DNA from: Hyphomicrobium sp.
Lineage (GTDB): Bacteria > Pseudomonadota > Alphaproteobacteria > Rhizobiales > Hyphomicrobiaceae
NCBI GenBank assembly: GCA_002928955.1
Contig: PERT01000026.1
Coordinates: 1 to 43,805, forward strand
Reading direction: 5' to 3'
DNA: 43,805 nucleotides
Notes under the pieces: model-generated
Database searches by the model: none
The model's input: the letters and a program-made list of their open reading frames with translations, nothing else
What the model was told of the DNA's origin: nothing
Position numbers and translations under genes: made by a program
Part shown: one piece after another, positions 22,275 through 31,569 of the stretch
Numbering within the stretch: position 1 is the stretch's first letter
How the letters are laid out: each line of letters begins with the position of its first letter

Positions 22275-22424
22275 TCACAGCCCAGTCCCAACGCAAGTCA
22301 CGACGGTCGCCAAAGCTTGTGATCGTCGCCACAGTGCCGCATCGCCGCCACAGTGCCGCCGATAGCAGAGTACTCAAGCTCAGTCCCGCGCCGGTGTGGG
22401 AACGGCAAGCGAACCCAGAAATGC

Positions 22425-22455
22425 GAAGGCCATCCCGCAACTTGGGATGGCCTTC
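22425..22455. terminator. Bidirectional terminator between lpxB and the porin gene
   Basis: Perfect 12-bp inverted repeat GAAGGCCATCCC (22425-22436) / GGGATGGCCTTC (22444-22455) with a 7-nt loop. It lies between convergent lpxB and the porin gene. T residues follow on the minus-strand side (GCATTTCTG), so the porin transcript is the better served one. Confidence 0.7.
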
Positions 22456-22537
22456 ACTGTCTAAGCGGTCTTGATTGCGGAGGGGGAAATTCCGCCTAGA
22501 AACATGTCAGGTGCAAGGCTTCATCGGTTCGAGCGGA

Positions 22538-23869
22538 TCAGAACCGGATGATGGCCCCGGTGAGCACCGCCTGAAAGCCCTCTACGCCGCCCACTGCGCC
22601 GTTCACAGTCGTGAGATCGGCCTCATAGTTGCGATAGCCGACGTAGAAGTCCATGGCGGCTGCGTCGATCGACTGGTTGATGCCGAAACCCCACATGTCG
22701 ACTTCCGACGAGATCAGCGCGCCAGCGCCAGCAGAGATTGTCGGGGCAGTCGTCGCGCCAGCGGCAGTACCACCCGAAGTCCCGAAATTACCGCGATAAT
22801 ACTCACCATAGACTGTCGTCTTGCCGACGGGCAGCCACTTCCTCTGGACGCCGCCCTGGAAGTAATAGAACTCGTCACGATCGTCGACCAGGTTGGCGGC
22901 AACGTTCGTGATGCCGCCCGCGCGACGGTCGTCTTCGTGATAACCGTAGGCGAAGATACCGTAGAGACCGGTCTCAGTATGAAGTACGCTGGCCGAGAGA
23001 CCGAGCGACTGGCACTCCGCATTCGAGCCGGCAGCAGGACCCTGGCGTGTGCACGTATTGCCGGTGTTGGAGCCCGTGTCCACATCAGTCCACTGGGTGT
23101 AAGAGATACCGGCGGCCAGCTTGAAGCCCTGGATCTCGCCAGCGTAACGGAGGGCGACATCCCACACGTCGTCCTCACCCCAGCTTGCCGAAGCCGCGAA
23201 ACCAGCGAACGTCGGCGTATCGTAGCGCACCACATTCTGGCGGTTGCCTTCACCCGGGTTCTCACGAGAGGCGATGTTGCGCCAAGTCGCGCCCGATTGC
23301 GTACCGTCAGAGCGGCGAATACCGAAGTTCTGGTTCCAGTCGAAGACCTGCGAGCGCGCGGCATGGTTGATGCCGACGGTGCTGATCTGCGTGATGCCGT
23401 CCGACGCCTGCGAGGTCTGGCCGACGGTCACCCTACCCAAGGTCTTGCTTCCGAGCCACCAAGCGCTGTGACGAAGGTCGATGCCGTTGCCAGCGCCCTC
23501 GTCATCGTCAGCCGAAACGCGGTCGTTACGACCACTGCGCGCGCCAATCTCCAACAGGAAGCCCGCTTCGACATCAGAGTTGACTTTAGCCGATCCACGG
23601 AACCGCACGCGCGTCCGGTCCGCGATATTGTCGACGACGTAGGTGTTCTGCTCCTCACCATCATCCCAGAACAGCACGGCCGTGTTAACCCAACCTGAAA
23701 TCTCAAGCTTGACCTTGCGGTTGCCCTTGCGAACGGTCGTAGCTTCGAGTTCTGCGATGCGCTCTTCCAGATCGGCGCAGCAATCGCCGCCGAGATCGGC
23801 AGCCATGGCGGGCTGGCTGATCAAAGCGGCAGCGGCAATCAGAGCCGCGGCGGACAGTTTGTAAGTCAT
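22538..23869 (-). CDS. Outer membrane porin (Hyphomicrobiales type)
   Basis: General diffusion porin, 443 residues. The signal peptide MTYKLSAAALIAAAALI continues to SQPAMA. A short coiled coil follows (DLEERIAELEATTVRKGNRK) and then the beta-barrel, starting KLEISGWVNTAVLFWDDGEE with RVRFRGSAKVNSDVEAGFLL. It ends in the canonical aromatic terminus AIIRF. The predicted constriction-loop area contains many Asp/Gly residues. ATG 23869 is chosen because it starts the signal peptide and follows GGGGG; an in-frame ATG 21 bp upstream adds nothing. Monocistronic, with its own terminator and a 400-bp upstream region. Confidence 0.92.
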   Translation of the reverse strand: MTYKLSAAALIAAAALISQPAMAADLGGDCCADLEERIAELEATTVRKGNRKVKLEISGWVNTAVLFWDDGEEQNTYVVDNIADRTRVRFRGSAKVNSDVEAGFLLEIGARSGRNDRVSADDDEGAGNGIDLRHSAWWLGSKTLGRVTVGQTSQASDGITQISTVGINHAARSQVFDWNQNFGIRRSDGTQSGATWRNIASRENPGEGNRQNVVRYDTPTFAGFAASASWGEDDVWDVALRYAGEIQGFKLAAGISYTQWTDVDTGSNTGNTCTRQGPAAGSNAECQSLGLSASVLHTETGLYGIFAYGYHEDDRRAGGITNVAANLVDDRDEFYYFQGGVQRKWLPVGKTTVYGEYYRGNFGTSGGTAAGATTAPTISAGAGALISSEVDMWGFGINQSIDAAAMDFYVGYRNYEADLTTVNGAVGGVEGFQAVLTGAIIRF

Positions 23870-24290
23870 GGTAACCCCCGGATGGTTCACTCGGCATGCA
23901 GAACGCCGGGGCGGATCATTCGCGACAACCCCGAAGCATAACCATTTTTAGACTCCGAACCTCGCATTCGGCTGACGATGGTGTTGCCGGTCTGGCACGC
24001 CGCGTTGAGTTGAGTGAGCTGAGTGGCACCGAGCGGCGATATGCTCGGACGGAAAACAGCGCGTCATAAAAGGGTTGCATCAGAATAAGTCTGGAATATG
24101 AAATCAATTCTCTGCCGATAGTGCTCGATTTTACCAAATCGCATATTTATTGCGACCTAATGCCAGCAGATAACATCAATTCACATCATTGCGATAAGAG
24201 CTGAAGACCCCTGGTGGTGATGAGCCGGAATGCTAGACAGTTATCGTAGTCGTCTGAACGTGGACGGCATTTTTGAATAGCGGATTCCGT
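23870..24290. other. Divergent intergenic region, AT-rich
   Basis: About 420 bp between the porin and the response-regulator gene. The part from about 24060 to 24200 is much more AT-rich than the rest of the window and probably carries both promoters. It contains the inverted repeat at 24139-24155 and another TGCGA at 24190-24194. No gene of convincing coding character is present. Confidence 0.55.
24139..24155. promoter_or_regulatory. Candidate operator, inverted repeat TCGCA-N7-TGCGA
   Basis: TCGCA (24139-24143), spacer TATTTAT, TGCGA (24151-24155) inside the AT-rich promoter region. A third half-site TTGCGA occurs at 24189-24194. It may be a binding site for the adjacent response regulator or for another factor controlling it or the porin. 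No factor can be named. Confidence 0.35.
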
Positions 24291-24974
24291 ATGCGAGTGG
24301 TCTTGATCGCGGAGTGCCGGAGGTTGGCCGCCCAGGTTAGTCTTGCGTTGGCCCACGTGAATACCGCTGTCGACACGATCGCAGACGCGGCCGATGCGCG
24401 GGAGGCGATCGAGGTCCACGACTATGACCTGCTGATCGCCGATCTTGATCACGCCCCGCACCTGCTTCTCGAGTTCATGAAATCCAAGGCGCCGCGACAC
24501 GCTGTCTTGCGCAAAATGGTCTGCGGCAGCCGCGACGCCATGGGAGCGGTGAAAGCAGCCATCGATCTCGGCGCGGACGATTTCCTGATGAAGCCGTTCG
24601 ATGCCGCCGAGTTGCAATTGCGTGTTGGCTGCCTATCGCCACTGATTTCCAAGAAGAGCGATCCCGAGCAGCGGCTCGTCTACAGCTTCGGGCCGGTCAG
24701 CATCGACCAATCGACGAACTCGGTCTGGCTCGACCAGAGGCTCGTCAACCTTACGCCCCGCGAGCACGGCGTGCTTAGTGCACTGATACGCCGGCCAGGG
24801 CAGGCCGTCAGCAAGGAGCAGATTGCCGCGAAAATTTCGTCGCTCGACAGTCACGCCGATCCGACGGCCATCGAGACCTACGTGTACCGCTTGCGACGCA
24901 AGCTCGAGCACCCGCGGATCACGATCCGGACCATCCGCGGGCTTGGCTATCTGCTCGATTTGAAACGGGAATGA
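24291..24974 (+). CDS. Orphan OmpR/PhoB-type response regulator with atypical receiver
   Basis: 227 residues. The receiver domain (1-about 118) has the likely phosphoacceptor D51 in YDLLIADLDH and the conserved Lys101 in DDFLMKPFD. The acidic pocket near the N-terminus reads LIAEC (E8 then Cys9), where canonical receivers have two acidic residues. The DNA-binding winged helix (about 128-227) is complete: SIDQSTNSVWLDQRLVNLTP, REHGVLSALIRRPGQAVSKE, TYVYRLRRKLEHP and IRTIRGLGYLLD. No histidine kinase is adjacent. The frame is open from TTG 24273, but ATG 24291 gives the normal receiver N-terminus. It may be only weakly phosphorylated or work phosphorylation-independently; the target is unknown. 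Confidence 0.9.
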   Translation: MRVVLIAECRRLAAQVSLALAHVNTAVDTIADAADAREAIEVHDYDLLIADLDHAPHLLLEFMKSKAPRHAVLRKMVCGSRDAMGAVKAAIDLGADDFLMKPFDAAELQLRVGCLSPLISKKSDPEQRLVYSFGPVSIDQSTNSVWLDQRLVNLTPREHGVLSALIRRPGQAVSKEQIAAKISSLDSHADPTAIETYVYRLRRKLEHPRITIRTIRGLGYLLDLKRE

Positions 24975-25026
24975 CGGTTGTGCCTGCGCGCCGTCACGTC
25001 CATTGAACGTCTGATCCTGGCGCGTC

Positions 25027-26352
25027 TCAGCGCTGTCCCATGGGGACGAACGTCCGCTCTGCCGGTCCGATGTAGAGCTGGCGCGGGCGGCCGATCCTCT
25101 GCTCCGGATCTTCGATCATCTCGCGCCACTGGGCGATCCAGCCGACGGTCCGGGCTACCGCAAACAGAACCGTAAACATGTCCACCGGGAAGCCCAATGC
25201 CCTGAGTGTGATCCCAGAATAAAAATCGATGTTCGGATAGAGCTTCTTCTCGACGAAGTAGTCATCCTGCAGCGCGATCCGCTCGAGTTCTATCGCAACC
25301 TTGAGCAGCGGATCGTCCTTGAGCCCGAGCGTACCCAGCACCTCGTGGCAGGTGGTCTGCATCACCTTGGCGCGCGGATCATAATTCTTGTAGACGCGGT
25401 GGCCGAAGCCCATCAACCGGAAGCCCGACGTCTTGTCCTTGGCGCGCTTCACAAACTCCGGCACCTTGTCGACGGTGCCGATCTCCTTGAGCATGGTGAG
25501 CGCCGCTTCATTCGCTCCGCCGTGCGCGGGACCCCACAGGCAGGCAATGCCGGCGGCGATGCAGGCGAACGGGTTGGCACCCGAGGATCCGGCGAGGCGC
25601 ACGGTCGATGTCGAAGCGTTCTGCTCGTGATCGGCGTGCAGGATGAAGATGCGGTCGAGAGCCTTCGACAGCACCGGGTTCACTACGTAGGGCTCGCACG
25701 GTACGGCGAAGCACATCTGCAGAAAGTTCGACGTGTAGTCGAGGTCGTTCCTCGGATAGATGAACGGCTGGCCGATCGAATACTTGTAGGCCATCGCCGC
25801 GATGGTCGGCATCTTGGCGATCATTCGGTGGGCCGCGATCCGCCTCTGGTCGGGATCGTTGATGTCGGTTGAGTCATGGTAGAACGCCGACAGCGCACCG
25901 ACCACGCCCACCATCACCGCCATGGGATGCGCGTCGCGTCGGAAACCGGTGAAGAACCGGGTCATCTGCTCGTGCACCATCGTATGCCGCGTGATAGTCT
26001 GGTCGAACAGCCGGAATTCGTCCTTGGTCGGCAATCCGCCGTTCAGCAGCAGATAACAGACCTCGAGGAAGTTCGAGCCTTCGGCCAGTTGATCGATGGG
26101 GTAGCCGCGATAGAGCAGCTGGCCCTTGTCACCGTCGATAAAGGTGATCTTCGATGAGCAGTTTGCCGTCGACGTGAAGCCGGGATCATAAGTGAAGCAA
26201 CCGGTCGAGGCATAAAGCTTGCCGACGTCGATCACGTCTGGGCCGATCGTGCCCGAGCGCACCGGCATCTGCGTTTCCTTGCCGGCGAACGACATGGTGG
26301 CGTGCCTGCGCGGCGCTGACGCTGTGGGCTGGTTCTGGTCATGGCTATTCAT
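25027..26352 (-). CDS. gltA: Citrate synthase
   Basis: Condenses oxaloacetate and acetyl-CoA at the entry to the TCA cycle. 441 residues, type I hexameric form. Catalytic residues are in [13 protein letters not shown] (first His), [17 protein letters not shown] (second His, Arg) and [13 protein letters not shown] (Asp). Other family marks: [18 protein letters not shown] and [23 protein letters not shown] 26352 is chosen: it follows AAGGAACGCGCTC, while the extended frame upstream to 26562 has no coding character. The leader contains a 13-bp tandem repeat (26398-26442). Converges with the response-regulator gene, 52 bp apart. Confidence 0.96.
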   Translation of the reverse strand: MNSHDQNQPTASAPRRHATMSFAGKETQMPVRSGTIGPDVIDVGKLYASTGCFTYDPGFTSTANCSSKITFIDGDKGQLLYRGYPIDQLAEGSNFLEVCYLLLNGGLPTKDEFRLFDQTITRHTMVHEQMTRFFTGFRRDAHPMAVMVGVVGALSAFYHDSTDINDPDQRRIAAHRMIAKMPTIAAMAYKYSIGQPFIYPRNDLDYTSNFLQMCFAVPCEPYVVNPVLSKALDRIFILHADHEQNASTSTVRLAGSSGANPFACIAAGIACLWGPAHGGANEAALTMLKEIGTVDKVPEFVKRAKDKTSGFRLMGFGHRVYKNYDPRAKVMQTTCHEVLGTLGLKDDPLLKVAIELERIALQDDYFVEKKLYPNIDFYSGITLRALGFPVDMFTVLFAVARTVGWIAQWREMIEDPEQRIGRPRQLYIGPAERTFVPMGQR

Positions 26353-26397
26353 GAGCGCGTTCCTTGTGCCGGGGGTTGTGGTCGGCGGTCGTACGAA

Positions 26398-26442
26398 TTT
26401 GTTGTCCGAGTTTGTTGTCTGAGTTTCGTTTTCGTGTCCGAG
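26398..26442. repeat. 13-bp tandem repeat in the gltA leader
   Basis: TTTGTTGTCCGAG (26398-26410) and TTTGTTGTCTGAG (26411-26423) are directly adjacent. A third, longer diverged copy (26424-26442) ends in TGTCCGAG. They lie 46-90 bp upstream of the gltA ATG on the minus strand, so they probably fall in the 5' leader or promoter. Confidence 0.7.
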
Positions 26443-26626
26443 TATCCGGCCTGACGCATGATCATTACCGAGCGCGAATGTTGCGCTGCACCACGTCCTA
26501 TTGAACGTTTGGTATCTCACATTCACGCGTGCGGCAATATGGCCTTGGAAGGGGGTCACCAAGACGTGTTCGAGCGGTGGTTGCCGCTTCCGGCGCCAGA
26601 CGGCACCTCGCCGCTCTGACTACCTT

Positions 26627-28069
26627 TCAACGGGCCTGATCCTTGAGCCGCGCCAGTGCTTCATCGCGGCCAAGAACGGCCATGACGTCGAACACCGGCG
26701 GCGAAACGGTTCGGCCGGTCAGGGCGGCCCGCAGGGGTTGCGCGATCTTGCCGAGCTTGGCACCGGTCTCCTCGGCAAAGCTCCGAACGGCGGCCTCGAT
26801 CGCGGCCGCTTGCCAATCGGGCACGACTTCGAGCCGCCGTACCAGCTTGCCGATCGTATCCTTGGCGCTCGCGTCCATCACTGCGTTGGCCTTTTCATCG
26901 AGTGCCAAAGGTCGGCACGCGAACACGAAGTGCGCGCCGTCGACCAGTTCGAGCAGCGTCTTCGCGCGCTCCTTGAGGCCGGGCATCGCAGCCAGGAGTT
27001 TTTCGCGTCCGCCGGTGGCCAGCTTGGCCGCGAGTTCGGGGCCGCCGTCGATCTCCGGCAGGATGTCCTCGATGCGTTCAACCAGCTCGGCATCGAGTGT
27101 CGTCCGAATATAGTGGCCGTTCAAGTCCGTAAGCTTGGCATAATCGAACCGCGCCGGGCTCTTGCCTATCCCGTCGAGGCCGAACCATTCGATCAGCTGC
27201 GACGTGGCGATCACTTCGTCGTTGCCGTGTGCCCACCCGAGCCGCACCAAATAGTTGCGCAGCGCCGCCGGCAGGTAGCCCATGGCGCGGTAGGCTTCCA
27301 CGCCAAGTGCGCCGTGGCGTTTCGATAGTTTCGCGCCATCTGCGCCGTGGATCAGTGGCACGTGCGCGAACTCCGGCACGCACCAGTCCATTGCCTGGTA
27401 GATCTGCGTCTGCCGCGCCGCGTTCGTCAGGTGGTCGACGCCGCGGATCACATGTGTCACGCCCATGTCATGGTCGTCGACGACGACCGCAAGATTATAG
27501 GTCGGGTTGCCGTCCGAGCGCAGGATGATGAGGTCGTCGAGGTCTTTGTTCGGCACCGTCACCGTGCCCTGGACGAGATCCTTGATCACGGTTTCGCCAT
27601 TGCGGGGCGCCTTCAGCCGCGTGGCCGGCTTCACGCCCGCCGGCGCGTCCTTGGTATCGCGATCGCGCCAAGGACTGTCGAAAATCTGCGCCCGGCCTTC
27701 GGCTTTGGCGGCCTCGCGCGCTGCCTCGATTTCTGCCGGCTGGCTGTAGCAGTGATAGGCATGGCCGCGCGCCAGCATCGCCTCGGCCACTTCGCGGTGG
27801 CGCCTGGCGCGCGAGAACTGCGATACCGGCTCATCGTCCCAGTCGAGTTCCAGCCACTTAAGCCCTTCTAGGATAGCCGTCACCGCGGCCTCGTTGTTCC
27901 GCTCGCGGTCGGTATCCTCGATGCGCAGCAGGAACGTACCACCAGTGTTCTTGGCATAGAGCCAGTTGAACAGCGCCGTGCGCGCGCCGCCGATGTGCAG
28001 ATAGCCCGTCGGCGATGGAGCAAAGCGAACGACGGGCTTGCCGCCGCTCTGAGCCGGTTTTTCGGTCAT
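26627..28069 (-). CDS. gltX: Glutamyl-tRNA synthetase
   Basis: Charges tRNA-Glu (and may charge tRNA-Gln in organisms using the amidotransferase route). 480 residues, class I synthetase. The HIGH motif is in [20 protein letters not shown] and the KMSKS counterpart is [16 protein letters not shown]. Family segments such as [12 protein letters not shown] and [14 protein letters not shown] are present. The C-terminal anticodon-binding domain is complete to the end ([17 protein letters not shown]). ATG 28069 starts directly before the catalytic domain. Divergent from comEC with 69 bp between them; gltA lies downstream on the same strand after 274 bp. Confidence 0.97.
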   Translation of the reverse strand: MTEKPAQSGGKPVVRFAPSPTGYLHIGGARTALFNWLYAKNTGGTFLLRIEDTDRERNNEAAVTAILEGLKWLELDWDDEPVSQFSRARRHREVAEAMLARGHAYHCYSQPAEIEAAREAAKAEGRAQIFDSPWRDRDTKDAPAGVKPATRLKAPRNGETVIKDLVQGTVTVPNKDLDDLIILRSDGNPTYNLAVVVDDHDMGVTHVIRGVDHLTNAARQTQIYQAMDWCVPEFAHVPLIHGADGAKLSKRHGALGVEAYRAMGYLPAALRNYLVRLGWAHGNDEVIATSQLIEWFGLDGIGKSPARFDYAKLTDLNGHYIRTTLDAELVERIEDILPEIDGGPELAAKLATGGREKLLAAMPGLKERAKTLLELVDGAHFVFACRPLALDEKANAVMDASAKDTIGKLVRRLEVVPDWQAAAIEAAVRSFAEETGAKLGKIAQPLRAALTGRTVSPPVFDVMAVLGRDEALARLKDQAR

Positions 28070-28138
28070 GTTGGGATCGATCGGTTGGTTGGGGGACCCG
28101 ATCGCGTGTAGCATGGCGGCGGGTGGCTACAAAGGGGC

Positions 28139-30508
28139 ATGACGAGTGTGGCGGTGGCGGGGGTCGACGAGGGGCGGGGCGGTGGTGCGGACCGAAGTCC
28201 GGGCGGCCGCTCGCTTCTCGCTCTGCGCATCGGAACCGTCTCAGATTGGCTCGAGAGCGAGCGACCGGCGTGGTTCTCTTGGTTGCCCGTCGCCCTCGGC
28301 GCCGGCATCGCGGGCTATTTCGCACTGCCTCGCGAGCCGGGGCTATGGGCCGCGCTCGCCCCCCTGCCGGTCGCAACTGTCGTGTGGCTCTCCTGCCGCC
28401 GCGGCAGCATCTTGGCCATGCTGGCGGGATTGCTGGTTGCGGCCAGCGTTGGCCTCGCACTCGCTAAGATTCGCAGCGATAGAGTGGCGGCACCAGTCCT
28501 TGAACGCCGCATGGGCCTCGTCGAGGTGCGCGGTTTCGTCGAACTCGTGGAGCCGAGGCAAACGCGCGGCGAGCGGCTGACCCTGCGTGTCACGTCTATC
28601 GAGGGGCTCGCGGCCGAAAAGCTGCCCCGTCGTGTGCGCATTCGAACCATGAGCGCGAGCGCGGGCCTGAAGCCAGGCGACGCGGTCAAGGTCAAGGCGA
28701 CGCTCGCGCCGCCATCGGGCCCGGTGCTGCCCGGCGGTTACGACTTCGCGCGCGGCGCGTACTTTCAGGGGCTAGGCGGCATCGGCTACGCATTGACCCG
28801 CGCGGAAATCGATACCAAAGCCGGTTCAACGGCTTCCGCGTTGCTGCAATGGCAAGCTGCCGTGGCCCGGCTCCGCCAGGAAATCGGCGCACGTGTCACC
28901 GCCAGCTTGCCCGGTCAGACCGGAGCCATTGCCAATGCGCTGATCACCGGGGAGCGCGGCGGCATCTCGGCGGCCACCAACGAAGCATTCCGTGATTCCG
29001 GCTTGTTCCACATGCTGTCGATCTCCGGGCTGCACATGGCGATCATGGGCGGGGCGGTTTTTTATGCTCTGCGTTTCGCGTTCGCCCTCGTTCCGTCCGT
29101 CGCGCTTCGCTACCCGATCAAGAAATGGGCGGCTGTTGCGGCCATCATCGCCTCTTTCGCCTATCTCATGATTTCCGGCGCGGCCTTCGCCACCGTGCGC
29201 TCGGCGTTGACGATTACCATCATGTTCCTGGCGATCCTGCTCGACCGCCCGGCCATCGCCATGCGCAATGTCGCGCTCGCGGCGCTGATCATTCTGATGA
29301 TCTGGCCCGAGAGCCTCAATGACGTCGGTTTCCAGATGTCGTTTGCGGCCGTCGTCTCACTCGTCGCCTGCTACGAGGACTTGCGTCACCGGCTTCTCGT
29401 CCGCAATGCATGGCCGGAAGGGGCACTGTCAAACATTGGCCTGTTCTTCGCTGGCATCGTGCTCTCGACACTCATCGCCAGTATCGCTGTGGGTCCGTTC
29501 GCCGCATACTACTTCCACAAGGGTCAGCAGCTCGCGATTGTCGCCAATGTCATAGCCACCCCGATTTGCAACCTGATCATCATGCCGGCCGCTCTCGGCG
29601 CATTGGTGCTGATGCCGCTCGGGCTCGAGGGGCTCGCACTCGCCATCATGGGCTTCGGCGTCAATCTGACGATCGCTTGCGCCGAATGGGTCGCAGCCCT
29701 CCCTGGCGCGACCACCCGCATTGCGGCGATCGCGCCGCACGCTTTTCTGATGATGGTGTCGGGGGGGCTATGGTTTCTGCTCTGGCATCAACGGCCGCGG
29801 CTCCTCGGCCTCGCCCTCCTGCTGGCCGGTATCGCGCTGGCGCCGTTCACGCCACGGCCCGATATCCTGGTCGGCCGCGATGGCCGCCTCATCGCGGTCC
29901 GCGCCGGGGACGCCTCGCTTGTCGCCCTGGCCGCACCACAATCGGGCTTCGAACTGTCGCGCTGGCTCGATCATGACGGCGATGGGCGTTCGCAGAAAGA
30001 GGCTGTCGCTGCCCCTGGCTTCCGCTGCGACGCGGCGGGCTGCACGGCCAAAGTGCGCGGGCTTATCGTCGCCCACCCCCGGCATGCATCGGCCATCGCC
30101 GAGGACTGTACCCGCGCCGACATCGTGCTGATGACAGTGCCCCAGCCCAAGGGATGCACGGCGCCCAAGGCCGTCGTGGACTTTTTTGCCGTGCGCGCCC
30201 GTGGCACACATGCACTCTATGTCGCGCCCGCCGACCAGGGCCGGCCGCCGCGCATCCGCATCGAGACCGTGGCCGACAGCCGCGGCGACCGCCCTTGGTC
30301 GCGGCTGCCGTGGTGGGCAACCGCGCGCGATGGGGCGGCAAACCATGACGCCGGTCAGCGCGGGGCCGTTGCGATCCGTCATCCACGCTCGCGCCTCTGG
30401 GCATTCGCGGCCACGCCGGAGTTTCTGGCGTCACAGCAACTGCCGCGTGCCGATATCGAGGACGCCGACCCTCTCGCCGACCCCGCGATTCTGGACGACG
30501 CCTGGTGA
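28139..30508 (+). CDS. comEC: ComEC/Rec2-family DNA uptake channel protein
   Basis: Polytopic inner-membrane protein related to the channel that brings transforming single-stranded DNA into the cytoplasm. 789 residues. An N-terminal pair of membrane helices is followed by a DUF4131-like OB region (about 100-240). The Competence domain (about 250-520) carries the signature LITGERGGISAATNEAFRDS and FHMLSISGLHMAIMGG, with many membrane segments. The C-terminal part (about 570-789) lies where ComEC proteins often carry a metallo-beta-lactamase domain, but no HxHxDH zinc motif is visible; only LSRWLDHDGDGRS and GLIVAHPRHASAIA resemble that region. The ribosome site AAAGGGG precedes ATG 28139. Confidence 0.92.
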   Translation: MTSVAVAGVDEGRGGGADRSPGGRSLLALRIGTVSDWLESERPAWFSWLPVALGAGIAGYFALPREPGLWAALAPLPVATVVWLSCRRGSILAMLAGLLVAASVGLALAKIRSDRVAAPVLERRMGLVEVRGFVELVEPRQTRGERLTLRVTSIEGLAAEKLPRRVRIRTMSASAGLKPGDAVKVKATLAPPSGPVLPGGYDFARGAYFQGLGGIGYALTRAEIDTKAGSTASALLQWQAAVARLRQEIGARVTASLPGQTGAIANALITGERGGISAATNEAFRDSGLFHMLSISGLHMAIMGGAVFYALRFAFALVPSVALRYPIKKWAAVAAIIASFAYLMISGAAFATVRSALTITIMFLAILLDRPAIAMRNVALAALIILMIWPESLNDVGFQMSFAAVVSLVACYEDLRHRLLVRNAWPEGALSNIGLFFAGIVLSTLIASIAVGPFAAYYFHKGQQLAIVANVIATPICNLIIMPAALGALVLMPLGLEGLALAIMGFGVNLTIACAEWVAALPGATTRIAAIAPHAFLMMVSGGLWFLLWHQRPRLLGLALLLAGIALAPFTPRPDILVGRDGRLIAVRAGDASLVALAAPQSGFELSRWLDHDGDGRSQKEAVAAPGFRCDAAGCTAKVRGLIVAHPRHASAIAEDCTRADIVLMTVPQPKGCTAPKAVVDFFAVRARGTHALYVAPADQGRPPRIRIETVADSRGDRPWSRLPWWATARDGAANHDAGQRGAVAIRHPRSRLWAFAATPEFLASQQLPRADIEDADPLADPAILDDAW

Positions 30509-30638
30509 GCGACGACGCCCTGCCCCGCGGCAAAGAGTTTCGCCCCGGTTTGTTGCCGTGGCCGCCGTCCGTCGTATCGGCCTGAGCCGGCGTCAACGTC
30601 TCGGCTTGGCCGCGATAGGGGCACCGCCGTGATTTGAC

Positions 30639-31343
30639 TCAGTACCTCCGGATCAACCCCACCAGCCGGCCCTGGATATCAACCTGATCGGGGCCGAAGA
30701 TCCGCGTCTTGTGCTCGGGATTGGCCGCCTCCAGCGCGATGGTCGTGCCCTTCTTGCGCAGCCGCTTCAGTGTCGCCTCTTCCTTTTCGACCAGCGCCAC
30801 CACGATGTCGCCGTTCTCGGCATTGTCACAACGGCGGATGATGACCGTATCGCCATCGTGTATTCCGGCCTCGATCATCGAGTCGCCCTTGACCTCCAGC
30901 GCGAAGTGCTCGCCGTTAGTCAAGAGGTCGGGTGGGCAGGCGATGTCATGGGAGTGCTGCTGGATCGCGCTGATCGGCGTGCCCGCCGCGATGCGGCCCA
31001 TCACGGGAACTGAAACCGTGCGACTGTCGAGGATCGTCGAGGGCGGCATCTTCAGCTCACGTCCCCGCGGCGCCCCACCCTCGATCACGCTCGGTTGAAA
31101 CCCGCCCTTCTTCTGAATGTTCTCACTGCTTTCGGGCAGCTTGATGACCTCTATGGCGCGCGCCCGATGCGGCAGCCGCCGGATGAAACCGCGCTCGACC
31201 AGTGCCGTGATCAGCCTGTGAATGCCGGATTTCGATTTGAGCTCCAATGCCACCTTCATCTCGTCGAACGACGGCGGCACGCCCTGCTCCTGCATCCTTT
31301 CATGTATGAAAAGTAGAAGCTCTTTCTGTTTCTGCGTGAGCAT
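30639..31343 (-). CDS. lexA: SOS repressor LexA
   Basis: Represses DNA-damage genes and self-cleaves when stimulated by RecA filaments. 234 residues. The N-terminal winged helix is [20 protein letters not shown] with [20 protein letters not shown]. The cleavage site is Ala120-Gly121 in [12 protein letters not shown]. The catalytic dyad is Ser155 ([10 protein letters not shown]) and Lys193 ([13 protein letters not shown]). ATG 31343 is chosen because AGGAGGGG lies just upstream and the helix-turn-helix starts there. Autoregulation is supported by a GTTC-N7-GTTC box in the promoter at 31523-31537. It converges with comEC. Confidence 0.97.
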   Translation of the reverse strand: MLTQKQKELLLFIHERMQEQGVPPSFDEMKVALELKSKSGIHRLITALVERGFIRRLPHRARAIEVIKLPESSENIQKKGGFQPSVIEGGAPRGRELKMPPSTILDSRTVSVPVMGRIAAGTPISAIQQHSHDIACPPDLLTNGEHFALEVKGDSMIEAGIHDGDTVIIRRCDNAENGDIVVALVEKEEATLKRLRKKGTTIALEAANPEHKTRIFGPDQVDIQGRLVGLIRRY

Positions 31344-31513
31344 CGCCCCTCCTGCTTCAGTCGTCTGTTCGGCTGTTACGGGGGGCATTTTCGGCTCACC
31401 CCATCACTGCCGCTTCGCGTCTTTCGGTCGCCTTACATGCCCGACTGCACTCGCGGTGCCGCTCGGCGACAGGCCTTGGATCGCACAAGCTTGCATGGAC
31501 AAATCATGAACGT

Positions 31514-31542
31514 ACACTAAGCGTTCTTGCGCTGTTCCGCAA
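31514..31542 (-). promoter_or_regulatory. lexA promoter with embedded SOS box
   Basis: On the plus strand 31523-31537 reads GTTCTTGCGCTGTTC, an exact GTTC-N7-GTTC, the alphaproteobacterial LexA box. On the minus strand TTGCGG (31537-31542), a 17-bp spacer and TAGTGT (31514-31519) form a plausible promoter, so the LexA site fills the spacer. Transcription would start about 165 bp before the lexA ATG. Confidence 0.8.
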
Positions 31543-31569
31543 GCAGGAAAAAACTGGGATCGTCCGGCG

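Noticed and set aside
22327-22359. Two copies of CGCCACAGTGCCGC with 19-bp period after lpxB
   Set aside because: Only two copies with no arm symmetry or regulatory context; likely a chance or minor duplication and not a CRISPR array.
24972-24996. TGACGG...CCGTCA hairpin between the response regulator and gltA as a terminator
   Set aside because: Only six paired bases with a 13-nt loop and no T-run; too weak to list as a terminator.
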